A stretch of DNA of 64,000 nt from CAWKEY01 sp963696315 (GTDB taxonomy: Bacteria; Pseudomonadota; Gammaproteobacteria; Methylococcales; Methylomonadaceae): the NCBI GenBank assembly GCA_963696315.1, contig CAVOJU010000042.1, positions 33,523 through 97,522 on the forward strand, read 5' to 3'. A model generated the notes under the pieces. That model searched no databases. It was not told the origin of the DNA and worked only from the letters and a program-made list of their open reading frames with translations. Every line of letters begins with the position of its first letter. Positions within the stretch are counted from its first letter, which is position 1. Made by a program: the position numbers and the translations under genes. Of the stretch, positions 49,203 to 57,305 are shown in pieces.

Positions 49203-50585
49203 CTAGCTTGACGGTGATGCGGCAAAGACCACATTAATCCGGGTGCCGCCGTCCGCATTGACCCGCTTAAGTTCCAGGCCCGCTTTATGCAGATCGGCAA
49301 TTTCCTTGACAATGGCAAGCCCCAATCCGCAACCATTACCCGGGCTTCCCGGAATCCGATAAAACCGTTCGAATACCTTTTCAGTTTCAGTCTCGGGAAT
49401 ACCGGCGCCATCGTCTTCAACTGTCAATGTTGGCTTGGGACTTTCGCTCAGTGTGACCACAATATTGCCGCCGTCCTTGCCGTATACAATAGCATTATCG
49501 ATTAGATTGGCCAGTAATTCACGCAACAGCACTTCATCGCCTTCAACCGTCAACTCAGGCGCGGCACTTTCAAAACTGAGCTCCAGGTTTCTTTGCAAGG
49601 CTTTGGGCGTCCATTCCATGCAGGTTTCCATTGCCAGCGACACCAGATTAACCGGCTTCAATTCCTGCACGCCCTCGATAAATTCCGATCTCGCCAGCAC
49701 TAAAAGCTGGGTAATCGTATGCGATACCCGGTCGGCCGCGTTCTGCATTTGCATAAGAGCCGGCTGCATCGCCGGCAAATCCTGCTCTCGCAGGGCACGT
49801 TCCGCCTGTAGTTTCAAACCGGCCAAGGGCGTGCGCAATTGATGAGCGGCATTGGCAATAAAACGTTGCTGGGCCGCAATGGCCGCTGCCAGCCGTTGCA
49901 GCAAGCCATTGATGGTATCGGTGAGCGTGCGCACCTCAAGAAAAACCTGTGCTCCGGCAATCGGACTTAAATCCCGCGGCGAGCGCTCGGCGATTTGATT
50001 AGCCAAATCATGCAAGGGCTGCAGGCCCCGCTTTAAGGCCGAGAGCAGATAGGCGCCCACCAAAATAACCAGAATAATCTGCGGAACCAGGTCGGCCAAT
50101 AAAATATCCCTCATCATTTCGTGGCGTTTATTCAAGGTTTCTGCGACATAGATATAAATCTTGTCCGTGCTTTGCTTGTTTTCGACCAGCATGGACACCA
50201 CCCGCACCGGCTCACCGTGAATTTTTGCGGCATAGAACACCGGTCGTGACCAGTCGGCCTTGGAATCAGCGTTTTCCGGTACAAAGCTGTCTCCGGCTAT
50301 CAGGCCTTGTTCTGCGGAGATGATTTTAAAAAAGGTCTTGTCCAGATCGTCCCATTTAAAAATTTCCAAGGCCACCGCCGGCAATTCAACCAGTACCCTG
50401 GCGTCCTTCACGGCAATTTCCTGGGTTAACGATCTGGCCGAATCCAGCAGCCAGCGATCATAGGTGGCATCGACATAATGCAAGGTCACGAAGTAAGACA
50501 GCACTGTCTCCAGGGCCACAAAAACGATGAGCGGAATGATCAGACGAAAAAGAATTTCAGATTTGAGGCTTATTTTTTTATGCAT
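49203..50585 (-). CDS. Sensor histidine kinase (TctE/QseC type)
   Basis: About 460 residues from the ATG at 50585, which overlaps the response-regulator stop by 8 bases. One N-terminal helix (EILFRLIIPLIVFVALETVL), an extracytoplasmic domain of the 2CSK_N kind (YDRWLLDSARSLTQEI), a second helix (LADLVPQIILVILVGAYLL), HAMP and DHp with the phospho-His in FIANAAHQLRTPLAGLK. The ATPase domain has DNAIVYGKDGGNI, DDGAGIPETE and NGCGLGLAIVKEI. Related kinases sense tricarboxylates or quorum-like signals; the ligand here is unknown. Confidence 0.93.
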   Translation of the reverse strand: MHKKISLKSEILFRLIIPLIVFVALETVLSYFVTLHYVDATYDRWLLDSARSLTQEIAVKDARVLVELPAVALEIFKWDDLDKTFFKIISAEQGLIAGDSFVPENADSKADWSRPVFYAAKIHGEPVRVVSMLVENKQSTDKIYIYVAETLNKRHEMMRDILLADLVPQIILVILVGAYLLSALKRGLQPLHDLANQIAERSPRDLSPIAGAQVFLEVRTLTDTINGLLQRLAAAIAAQQRFIANAAHQLRTPLAGLKLQAERALREQDLPAMQPALMQMQNAADRVSHTITQLLVLARSEFIEGVQELKPVNLVSLAMETCMEWTPKALQRNLELSFESAAPELTVEGDEVLLRELLANLIDNAIVYGKDGGNIVVTLSESPKPTLTVEDDGAGIPETETEKVFERFYRIPGSPGNGCGLGLAIVKEIADLHKAGLELKRVNADGGTRINVVFAASPSS

Positions 50586-51249
50586 CAATCGTCTCCAGCA
50601 AATAACCCAGTCCACGTATGGTGCGAATCATGGCTTGATAGGGTTCTATGCGCTTTCTTACCCGATGGATGTAGACTTCGATGGCATTATCGGCGAGCCC
50701 CTCGCCGTCGGCTGACAGGCGCTGCGCAATACGGTCCTTGCTGACGACTTTTCCAGCCTGCATCAGCAGTATTTCCAACACGCCATACTCGCGCGCCGAC
50801 AGCATCAAGGTCTGTCCATCAGCCAGAACCTGCTGATTTTTGGTATCCAGCAGCAGCCGCCCTATGACGATGTCGTTGCGAAAACCGCCATAACAGCGTC
50901 GTATCAAGGCATGAATGCGTGCCTCAAGCTCCCTCAATTCAAATGGTTTGGTCATGTAGTCATCGGCGCCTTGCTCAATGCCTTCGATCCTGTCGTTGAT
51001 GTCATCACGGGCTGTTAAAATCAGAATCGGCAGCGCTACCTTGCGCTGCCGAAAGCTGCGCAACAGCTGCAATCCGTCGATATCCGGCAGACCCAAATCC
51101 AGAACAATCAAATCGAAATCCTGCGCGCAGAGCAATTGCCCGGCATAAGCGCCGGTAGTCGCACAAGTTACAGAATAGCCGGCCTTGCTCAAGGTATGGA
51201 TTAAACCGTCCGCCAACACGGCATCGTCTTCAATCAACAAAATATTCAT
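50578..51249 (-). CDS. OmpR-family response regulator
   Basis: 223 residues. The receiver domain has acidic residues in LIEDDAVLADGL, the phosphorylated Asp51 in DLIVLDLGLPDIDG, ILTARDD and the lysine in YMTKPFEL. The winged-helix DNA-binding domain (about 125-220) has LSAREYGVLEILL and VYIHRVRKRIEPY. It precedes the kinase in a two-gene operon. No dedicated target gene can be named from position. Confidence 0.95.
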   Translation of the reverse strand: MNILLIEDDAVLADGLIHTLSKAGYSVTCATTGAYAGQLLCAQDFDLIVLDLGLPDIDGLQLLRSFRQRKVALPILILTARDDINDRIEGIEQGADDYMTKPFELRELEARIHALIRRCYGGFRNDIVIGRLLLDTKNQQVLADGQTLMLSAREYGVLEILLMQAGKVVSKDRIAQRLSADGEGLADNAIEVYIHRVRKRIEPYQAMIRTIRGLGYLLETIDA

Positions 51250-51382
51250 ACATTCACAGATGATGGTGAAAAGCCGTTCATGTTAGCTCAAAAATCACTA
51301 CACAATAACAATCACCCGGAGGCTGAACTGGTTAGGCGACCGTTTGAAAAATGCTAACTGCTCAGCAAGCTGGGAACCGTCA

Positions 51383-51444
51383 GTGGGAGCGACGCCATCG
51401 TCGCGATTTGACGCCATGGGTCGCGACGTGGGCGTCGCTCCCAC
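51383..51444. repeat. Long palindromic intergenic repeat (REP-like)
   Basis: GTGGGAGCGACGCC at 51383-51396 has its perfect complement at 51431-51444. Inside, GTCGCGA and TCGCGAC form a second inner stem. Elements with a GTGGGAGCGACGCC stem are of the REP/BIME kind found dispersed in gammaproteobacterial genomes. It lies between the response regulator and the polysaccharide exporter and may affect the transcript ends. Confidence 0.8.
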
Positions 51445-51482
51445 AGTAAATCTTGCCAATTCAGAGCGGCTCCAAACGCCAC

Positions 51483-51638
51483 ATGCTCGATAGGCTGAAT
51501 AGTTACGAAAAAGTATTACCTGAAAATAAAGCCTATGCAAAAGAAAAGCACGATGCCGATCCAGCATTCTTTCCGCAACTGAAACCCAAAGCCCTGCGCT
51601 TTAAGCACGATTGCCCTTTAACTGCTTATTTGCGATAA
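51483..51638 (+). pseudogene. Possible remnant of a beta-carbonic anhydrase N-terminus
   Basis: A short open frame reads MLDRLNSYEKVLPENKAYAK and then DADPAFFPQLKP. This resembles the first 35 residues of beta-carbonic anhydrases (spaced like N-x-x-W...DPxFF), but the zinc-binding CSDSR segment never follows, and the frame stops after 51 codons. If the resemblance is real, the gene is a fragment. Evidence is thin. Confidence 0.25.
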
Positions 51639-51645
51639 TCAGGCT

Positions 51646-52488
51646 TTGTTTGTTTATGATCATCCTATCTTGCGCACACTAAAACCCGGCTTTTTCAGTA
51701 TCTTTTTTAGTTTTCAGCTTCATTATCCTCTCATCATACAAATGGTTAAGCGCGAGATTATTGGCCGCTACCGCGGTTCCGTGCTGGGAGTTTTGTGGTC
51801 ATTTGTCAATCCGGTCTTGATGCTGGCTATCTACACCTTTGTATTCAGCCTGGTTTTCAAGGCTCGCTGGGGTCAGGGCAGTGATGACAAATATGAATTT
51901 GCGCTGGTGCTGTTCGCGGGCTTGATTGTCTACAATTTGTTCGCGGAATGCATTTCACGGGCGCCTGGGCTGATTCTTGCCAATGTCAACTATGTCAAAA
52001 AAGTCATTTTTCCGCTGGAAATTTTACCCTGGGTGGCCCTAGGATCGGCTTTGTTTCACGCCGCCATCAGCATTACGGTACTGCTGGTTTTTCTTGTCGT
52101 ACTTGGCCATAGTCTGACTTGGGCTACCTTATTACTGCCCATCGTTGTGCTGCCTTTGTTGCTGGTCATTATGGGCTTATCGTGGCTGCTTGCCGCGCTC
52201 GGCGTATTTATTCGCGATGTTGGGCAATTTATTGGGATGGTATTGACTGTGCTGCTGTTTATGAGCCCGGTTTTTTACCCCGCTTCGGCTTTGCCGGAAG
52301 CGGTGCGCTTCTATTTACTTTTAAATCCGCTCACTTTTATTATCGAACAAACACGCGAGATACTTATCTGGGGGCATTTACCGAACTGGAATGGTCTTGC
52401 CATTTATTCTGGCGTTGCCTTGTTGATCGCCTGGGCGGGACTGTTTTGCTTTGAAAAAACGCGCAAGGGATTTGCTGATGTCCTCTAA
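51646..52488 (+). CDS. ABC-2 type polysaccharide export permease
   Basis: 280 residues with six hydrophobic helices. It opens near LIIQMVKREIIGRYRGSVLGV, a hallmark of Wzm/TagG-like permeases. VKKVIFPLEILPWVALGSALFH follows, and the last part is FMSPVFYPASALP, LLNPLTFIIEQTR and FCFEKTRKGFADVL. It exports O-antigen or another polysaccharide across the inner membrane with the ATPase encoded next. The frame starts at a TTG and no better start is apparent. Overlaps the next gene by 11 bases. Confidence 0.92.
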   Translation: MFVYDHPILRTLKPGFFSIFFSFQLHYPLIIQMVKREIIGRYRGSVLGVLWSFVNPVLMLAIYTFVFSLVFKARWGQGSDDKYEFALVLFAGLIVYNLFAECISRAPGLILANVNYVKKVIFPLEILPWVALGSALFHAAISITVLLVFLVVLGHSLTWATLLLPIVVLPLLLVIMGLSWLLAALGVFIRDVGQFIGMVLTVLLFMSPVFYPASALPEAVRFYLLLNPLTFIIEQTREILIWGHLPNWNGLAIYSGVALLIAWAGLFCFEKTRKGFADVL

Positions 52489-52990
52489 GCCAGCCATTAC
52501 TATCAAAAGCCTGAGTAAATGTTACCAGCTTTATGCCCAGCCCAGTGACCGTTTAAAACAGTTTCTATGGCGCGGCAAACGCCAGTATTATCGTGAATTC
52601 TGGGCGCTGCGGGATGTCAGTTTTGAAATCATGCCGGGCGAGGTGCTGGGTATTGTGGGACGCAACGGTGCCGGCAAGTCTACCTTGTTGCAACTCCTCT
52701 GCGGCACCTTGACCCCCACGTCCGGCAACGTCGAAGTGCGCGGCCGCATCGCCGCGCTGCTGGAACTTGGCTCCGGCTTCAATCCAGAATTCACCGGGCG
52801 GGAAAACGTCTATATGTCCGCTTCCATTCTGGGACTGTCCAAACAAGAGATCGGCGAGCGCTTCGAAGAGATCGTTGAGTTTTCCGGCATTCGCGATTTC
52901 ATCGACCAGCCGGTCAAAACCTATTCCAGCGGCATGTACGTACGCCTGGCTTTCTCAGTGGCCACCAGCGTCGACCCGGATATTCTCGTA
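52478..52990 (+). CDS. ABC polysaccharide export ATPase, cut by an assembly junction
   Basis: Wzt/TagH-type ATPase beginning MSSKPAITIKSLSKCYQLY. It has Walker A in GIVGRNGAGKSTLLQLL near residue 70 and the signature YSSGMYVRLAFSVATSVDP near residue 150. The sequence then stops matching at DILV, just before Walker B (normally followed by a DEALAVGD-like segment) and the H-loop. The C-terminal third and any substrate-binding domain are missing. It overlaps the permease gene. The break coincides with the change to unrelated sequence. Confidence 0.92.
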
Positions 52991-53280
52991 AGTATCATTG
53001 GATGACCAGCACACCGAATGACGGCATTCCCGACGCGTGGCGTGCCAGATATTTCGGCGGCAGCGGCACCACGACCAACAGCCAGTCCGCTTGGTTTGCC
53101 GATTCCGACCATGACGGCCTGAGCAACTACCAGGAATTTCTCGCCGGCACCGACCCGACGAACGCCGCGAGCGTTTTGAAACTGACCGCGCTGAATCAAC
53201 ACCTCCACCAACGTCGTCAGTCTGAACTCATCCAGCGGCACGGTTTATCGCGTGTTGGCGCGTGACGATTTGATGGCGGG
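52991..53280 (+). CDS. Fragment of a secreted Ca-loop repeat protein from a third source
   Basis: In frame from about 52990: PNDGIPDAWRARYFGG, a Thr/Ser-rich spacer, then DSDHDGLSNYQEFLAGTDPTN. The DxDxDGxxxxxE pattern is a calcium loop of dockerin or thrombospondin-3 type. The frame shifts near 53190, and the next frame reads NTSTNVVSLNSSSGTVYRVL followed by ARDDLMAGSWV. This arrangement is common near the C-terminus of large secreted proteins in Verrucomicrobiota and Planctomycetota. Neither end is native: the fragment is joined to a truncated ATPase on the left and to archaeal L32e on the right. Confidence 0.65.
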
Positions 53281-53289
53281 GAGCTGGGT

Positions 53290-53375
53290 TGTTTCTTTTT
53301 CCCGTCCCCGTCACGCTTGAACCTGGCGGATTTTTCCGAACGGACCTGGATCAACCTCTTCTTTTCATCGGCCAT
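53290..53375 (-). CDS. rpl32e: Archaeal ribosomal protein L32e, N-terminal fragment
   Basis: Begins MADEKKRLIQVRSEKSARFK at 53375, overlapping the 3' end of rpl6 in the usual archaeal order rps8-rpl6-rpl32e. Only about 25-28 residues are native. The sequence then runs into the unrelated fragment ending near 53,280. The missing remainder and the downstream rpl19e, rpl18, rps5, rpl30, rpl15, secY would be expected in the source genome. Confidence 0.75.
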
Positions 53376-53380
53376 TTCCA

Positions 53381-53898
53381 TCACGCCCTTTGTACGATAT
53401 AAATCCCATCCTGGAAGATACGCGGATCGCGGTTCCGGATCTTGGTCGCATGCTCGATATTTGCCGAGGTATTCCCAGGAGTTCCTTATCGATCCCGGTG
53501 AGGACGACCTCATCGTTCCCGATTTTTATGTAACACCATCTTCGATCCCGGCATAGCGGGGCTTCTTCTCGCCGAGGAAATTGTTGATTTCAAGTCTGTT
53601 GCCCTGAAGTTGAGCTGGATAGGGAAGTGGCTGTATACCACTTTCATCCGGTACTCAAACCCAGGGTGACGCCATTGCACATATTGGTGGCATGGGCAGC
53701 AAACGTCCCTACGATGGCCATAACCCGTTTCCTCTCGGAACCTGTAGAGATATCACCACGTTGCCGTCCTCAATGATGGTGACCTGGGGGAACCAGACGT
53801 TTCGTTCAAGCTCGCCATTCGGACCTTTGACTTTCAGCACCGGCCCTCCAGTTTGACCTTTACCCCATCAGGTATGGTTACTTTTCTTACTGTGCCAT
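53381..53898 (-). CDS. rpl6: Archaeal ribosomal protein L6 (several frame breaks)
   Basis: Starts ATG at 53898. Piecing three frames together gives VRKVTIPDGVKVKLEG, then VLKVKGPNGELERNVWFPQ, GSERKRVMAIVGTFAAHATN, YRMKVVYSHFPIQL, PRYAGIEDGVT, and at the end IRNRDPRIFQDGIYIV. All match archaeal L6 in order. At least five single-base losses or gains separate the pieces, the highest density in the window. Follows rps8 directly. The product binds near the ribosome GTPase centre. Confidence 0.85.
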
Positions 53899-53908
53899 TG
53901 CCTGCACC

Positions 53909-54301
53909 TCAGTAGACATACCCGAGGAGTTCTCCCCCAACACCCTCTTTCCTGGCCTGCTCGTGGGTCATAACACCCTTTGAGGTGGAAAGGATCAGGA
54001 TGCCGAAGTTTTTCCCGGGGAGGAACTGCGTCTCCCAGTATTCCAGTTCACTCAACTGAATCGAATAGCGCGGTGAGATAGCCCCGCACCGGTTGATCCT
54101 GCCGTTCAGCTGGACAATGAACTGCCCGCCGCGACCGTCATCAAGGTACTCGAATCCGCTGATATATCCTGTTTCCTGCATGATCCGGAACATAGCCCCG
54201 AGGAGTTTTCCGGCCGGCTCGATAATGACGCACGCCTTGCCGCCGTCTGCAGCATTCTTCAGCGCGCTCATCCCGTCTGCAATGGTATTTAGTCTTGCCA
54301 T
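53909..54301 (-). CDS. rps8: Archaeal ribosomal protein S8
   Basis: 130 residues in one unbroken frame: MARLNTIADGMSALKNAADG to ARKEGVGGELLGYVY, with the conserved LSTSKGVMTHEQAR near the C-terminus. GAGGAGG precedes the ATG. It binds the central domain of 16S rRNA. It lies between rps14 and rpl6, the standard spc order. Confidence 0.96.
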   Translation of the reverse strand: MARLNTIADGMSALKNAADGGKACVIIEPAGKLLGAMFRIMQETGYISGFEYLDDGRGGQFIVQLNGRINRCGAISPRYSIQLSELEYWETQFLPGKNFGILILSTSKGVMTHEQARKEGVGGELLGYVY

Positions 54302-54314
54302 GTGATTTTCCTCC

Positions 54315-54470
54315 TCAGTTCAACTTTTTAAAACCCATTTTCTGGGCCCATTCGCGGAAACACTGCCTGCAGAACATGATGTGGTACCTGCGGACGAGTC
54401 CCTGTTTCCGGCCGCACATTTTGCATGCGAAAGCGCCCCGGCCAAATTTCTTTGTCTTTTCGCCGGCCAT
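54315..54470 (-). CDS. rps14: Archaeal ribosomal protein S14, zinc type
   Basis: A 51-residue protein: MAGEKTKKFGRGAFACKMCG, then RKQGLVRRYHIMFCRQCFRE, ending KKLN. Four cysteines in two CxxC pairs (CKMC and CRQC) form the zinc site of the short S14 class. Its start overlaps the rpl5 stop by one base (TGATG), and GGAGGT lies just upstream of the ATG. The gene is complete without frame break. Confidence 0.95.
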   Translation of the reverse strand: MAGEKTKKFGRGAFACKMCGRKQGLVRRYHIMFCRQCFREWAQKMGFKKLN

Positions 54471-54973
54471 CACCGCACCTCCACGCTGTACGTTCCTTCA
54501 GGAAGGATAAGCGTCCTCAGGTTGACCTGCTGCTTCTGCGGAAGCCTGTGCTGTTCGATATGTCGTCGGGCTGACCCGGATTCCTCTCCTGGCAAGCACG
54601 ACGTTGATGTCCATGCCATAGATCCCGATCTGGGGATCATATGACATTCCAGGGAAATCGGTATGCTCTTCAACCCCGAACGAAAAGTTGCCGCTCCGGT
54701 CAAACTGGCCGGGATTCACTTTCCGTTCAATAATCTTCAGGGCTGTATCCAGGAAATCACCTGCTTTCTTGCCCCGGAGTGTTACCTTGCAGTGATCGGT
54801 GAGCCCTTCCGGATGCCGAACGCCGGATTGGTCTTCTTGGCATTACTCCGGACAGGGGAATTCCCGGTTATCTGCTTCATCAGGTCTACGGCCTTCGAGA
54901 GTTTTTCGCCACTTTCCCCGACACCCATATGGACAACGACTTTATCCACAAAGACCTCGCGCATCGGGTTCAT
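54470..54973 (-). CDS. rpl5: Archaeal ribosomal protein L5 (two frame breaks)
   Basis: Starts MNPMREVFVDKVVVHMGVGE at 54973, overlapping the rps4e stop (ATGA). The first frame runs to FGIRKGSPIT. A base missing near 54793 is needed to continue KVTLRGKKAGDFLDTALKII. The second frame carries FDRSGNFSFGVEEHTDFPG and GMDINVVLARRGIRV. An extra C near 54570 then shifts to RRHIEQHRLPQKQQVNLRTL. It binds 5S rRNA. The order rps4e-rpl5-rps14 is archaeal. Confidence 0.93.
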
Positions 54974-55692
54974 TCCTCAATCCCCCATTCGGACAGTGCA
55001 GGGGTTTCCCGGCCGACCATGTAGAGGTAGGTATCAACGGTATCAAACGGTTCCCGGTTCGCGTCGGTAAGGGTGACCCGGTTGGGGACGCTGCCCGGGA
55101 CTTTCTGGATGCCGGTAATTTTCGCAATCTTTCCCGAGTGCTTCCCCCCGATAACCATTGCCATGTTGCCAACGGCAAAGGGGAAATGGTCAGTGATTGT
55201 AAACCGGTCCTCCGGCTGAAGTGAGATCACGATAGAATCGCCCGGCTTGTACCGGTTGTCAGCAAGGATATTTGCCCCGAACCTGAAGATTCAACTGGAC
55301 CTTTCCGCCGGGGACAATCGTCTTGCCCCGGATCTTTGCAAGGCGGGTCATTGCAGATTCTGCGTTTATCTCGATGGTTTTGTGCCTGCCCTTCTTGTCC
55401 CGGAGGATCCGATAGTGTTTTCCGATCTTGGGCAGGGATATGATATCGAAAATTCCGATTCCCATCCTTGGATCGCGGCAGGGACGGCCATTGATGATGA
55501 CGTCTTTCTGGGCAGGATCTGCTTGACCTCCTTTATTGGTCGGGCAAATCCCATGTGATCCCGCAGCCAGACAGCAATCGGCATCGCATTGGCATTGTGC
55601 GGGCCGGGTGCGGTTTTGGTGATGAACTTGTTTGTCTTCTTGGCAATGTGCCATGAGTCTGGTGCCCGGAGACGTTTGAGATGATCAGACAT
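54970..55692 (-). CDS. rps4e: Archaeal ribosomal protein S4e (two frame breaks)
   Basis: An archaeal/eukaryotic-only protein, hence strong evidence for the domain of origin. Begins MSDHLKRLRAPDSWHIAKKT. The central part DVIINGRPCRDPRMGIGIFD is in a second frame, and the KOW-type C-terminal part GNMAMVIGGKHSGKIAKITG is in a third. Breaks lie near 55516 (one base missing) and near 55275. About 240 residues in all. Start overlaps the rpl24 stop (TGATG). Confidence 0.95.
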
Positions 55693-56057
55693 CAGCTGCC
55701 CTCCGATAATTTCTCAACCCGTCGGGAATCCTTCAGGTTGAGCTTTGTGATCTGGACATTTGACGGGTCGACCGGGCGTGGCATTTCGGTGCCATCCGCC
55801 TTGGGAATGGCGACCCCCTCGACCACAATGCGGTATGCGCCGGTATCGATCTCCTCCACCAGTCCTTCTGTTCCTGCCGATTCTCCCCTCATCACTTTCA
55901 CGGTATCACCCTTAATGACCCGGTGTGTCCTTTTCTTGTACTGTTTCCTGAGTTCAGAGGAGAGGGGGCAGAAAGAAGTTTCCTGCGGAGGTGGGCTGGC
56001 GCATTAAAGCGGGCCTTCCGCTGTTTTCCCGGCTGTTTGCTCTCAACTCTGTACCAT
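55692..56057 (-). CDS. rpl24: Archaeal ribosomal protein L24 (frame breaks)
   Basis: The C-terminal two thirds are intact: VKVMRGESAGTEGLVEEIDT, the KOW motif, then DPSNVQITKLNLKDSRR. Upstream, VESKQPGKQRKARFNAPAHL and RRKLLSAP are readable in another frame. Restoring one C near 55,970 gives LSSELRKQYKKRTHRVIKGD, and a further extra base lies just after the start. Total about 121 residues, as expected. It lies between rpl14 and rps4e. Confidence 0.92.
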
Positions 56058-56069
56058 TGGTCATCCACC

Positions 56070-56470
56070 TCACACAATCATCGTGGCCATGGAGCCGATT
56101 TTGGGAAACCGCTCCGCCACTTCCCTGGCGACCGGACCCTTGATCTCTGTCCCCCGGGGCTCATTCTTCTCATCCACGACCACCACAGCATTGTCATCAA
56201 AGGATACCCGAAGCCCGCTCGGCCGCCTGATCTCTTTCCGCTGCCGGATGACCACCGCTCTCACCAGTTTTCTCCGCATATCCGGAGTACCTTTCTTCAC
56301 GCTCACGGTGGCGATATCCCCGAGCCCCATCTTCGGCTGACGCGCCTGCGGACACCATGGTATCCGAATACAGAGACGATCTGTACTTCGCGGGCGCCGG
56401 TGTTGTCAGCACAGATCAGGCGCGTGCCGGTGGAAAGGGCCCGCGGGGTATTTGACTGCTTGGCCTTCAT
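56070..56470 (-). CDS. rpl14: Archaeal ribosomal protein L14 (one frame break)
   Basis: Begins MKAKQSNTPRALSTGTRLIC at 56470, followed by ADNTGAREVQIVSVFGYHGV. A base missing near 56,340 shifts to PKMGLGDIATVSVKKGTPD, RAVVIRQRKEIRR and VVVDEKNEPRGTEIKGPVA. About 133 residues. Start overlaps the rps17 stop by four bases. It sits at the subunit interface of the ribosome. Confidence 0.95.
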
Positions 56471-56794
56471 GGCTGCTGCACCTCAACAACCACAAAGGTG
56501 GTGGCCTTCGAAAGCGGCCTGCATTCCGCAATCTTCACGGAATCACCGGCTTTTGCCTGGATGCAGGGAGGGTTATGTGCATGAATCCGTGAACTTCTCT
56601 TCTCATACCGGTTATACTTGCCCACATAATGGAGGTAGTTTCTTTCAACGACAACCGTTCCCATCATGCGATCGCTCACGACTTTACCGGTGATCACCTG
56701 GCCGCGCACCGGTAAACTGCCGTGAAACGGACAATTTGCGTCGCTGCATGCCGTCTCCGGCTGGACAGACGCCCAATCCAATGTTTTTTGCCAT
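56467..56794 (-). CDS. rps17: Archaeal ribosomal protein S17 (one frame break)
   Basis: Starts MAKNIGLGV at 56794 behind GAGGGAA. After a frame change near 56,765 it continues QPETACSDANCPFHGSLPVR, MMGTVVVERNYLHYVGKYNR and IHAHNPPCIQAKAGDSVKIA. Two cysteines in the N-terminal C-x4-C pattern are typical for archaeal S17. Located between rnp1 and rpl14 in the conserved archaeal order. Confidence 0.94.
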
Positions 56795-56802
56795 TATTTC
56801 CC

Positions 56803-57079
56803 TCATTTTTTCATGTGGACGAGTGATTCTACTTTCAGGGGCAGACCAGCGCTGAACCATCAACATCGACCTTCAGCCCGTCATCAAGGGTGAGCCTGAA
56901 ACCGGGAACGCGTTTTGGCATTCTCTGATTTCCGCTCGGTGTGCGGATGAGAAGTGTGTTTCTGGTCTCATCGATGATCTGCCGCAGATATCCCACGATG
57001 GAGAGGATTTTTTGCCTCCACTACCAGAACATCCAGTCCGATAAATTCATGGCGCAGGATGTTCCGGGACGCAGATCAT
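56803..57079 (-). CDS. rnp1: Ribonuclease P protein component 1 (Rpp29/Pop4 homologue, frame breaks)
   Basis: Readable pieces: NILRHEFIGLDVLVVEAKNP, RQIIDETRNTLLIRTPSG, and KRVPGFRLTLDDGLKVDVDG ending LVCP. These match archaeal Rnp1, the homologue of human Rpp29, an Sm-like barrel that binds the RNase P RNA. Its location between rpl29 and rps17 is specific to archaea. Single-base errors occur near the start (one A missing), near 56,990 and near 56,850 (one C missing); correcting them gives a stop at 56,803-56,805. The start overlaps the rpl29 stop (ATGA). Confidence 0.85.
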
Positions 57080-57279
57080 GCAGCTCTCCTCTGGTTCTGT
57101 TCAGTCAGCATCCGGGCGATGGTCCTCCGCAGTTCCCGGATTCTTCCCGGATTCTCGGTGGAACCTCCGGCGCTGACCTTCCCGTTGTGCTGGATCAGTT
57201 CGATCCTGAGCTTTTCCATCTGTTCCTGCAGTTCGACATCGGAGAGTTGCCGGATCTCGCTGGAACGAAGGATTGCCAT
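57076..57279 (-). CDS. rpl29: Archaeal ribosomal protein L29
   Basis: 67 residues: MAILRSSEIRQLSDVELQEQ, the helical hairpin MEKLRIELIQHNGKVSAGG, then IRELRRTIARMLTEQNQ. I start it at 57279, behind GGAGG, rather than at the first codon of the longer open frame. It is intact. Sits near the exit tunnel with L23. Confidence 0.95.
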   Translation of the reverse strand: MAILRSSEIRQLSDVELQEQMEKLRIELIQHNGKVSAGGSTENPGRIRELRRTIARMLTEQNQRRAA

Positions 57280-57305
57280 TACTTTCCTCCGGAAGTTTCC
57301 ATTCA

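Noticed and set aside
53002..53265. Ca-loop frame as a novel C-terminal domain fused to the exporter ATPase
   Set aside because: The ATPase stop codon is in another frame, and the ATPase core itself is incomplete. The join is not a domain fusion.
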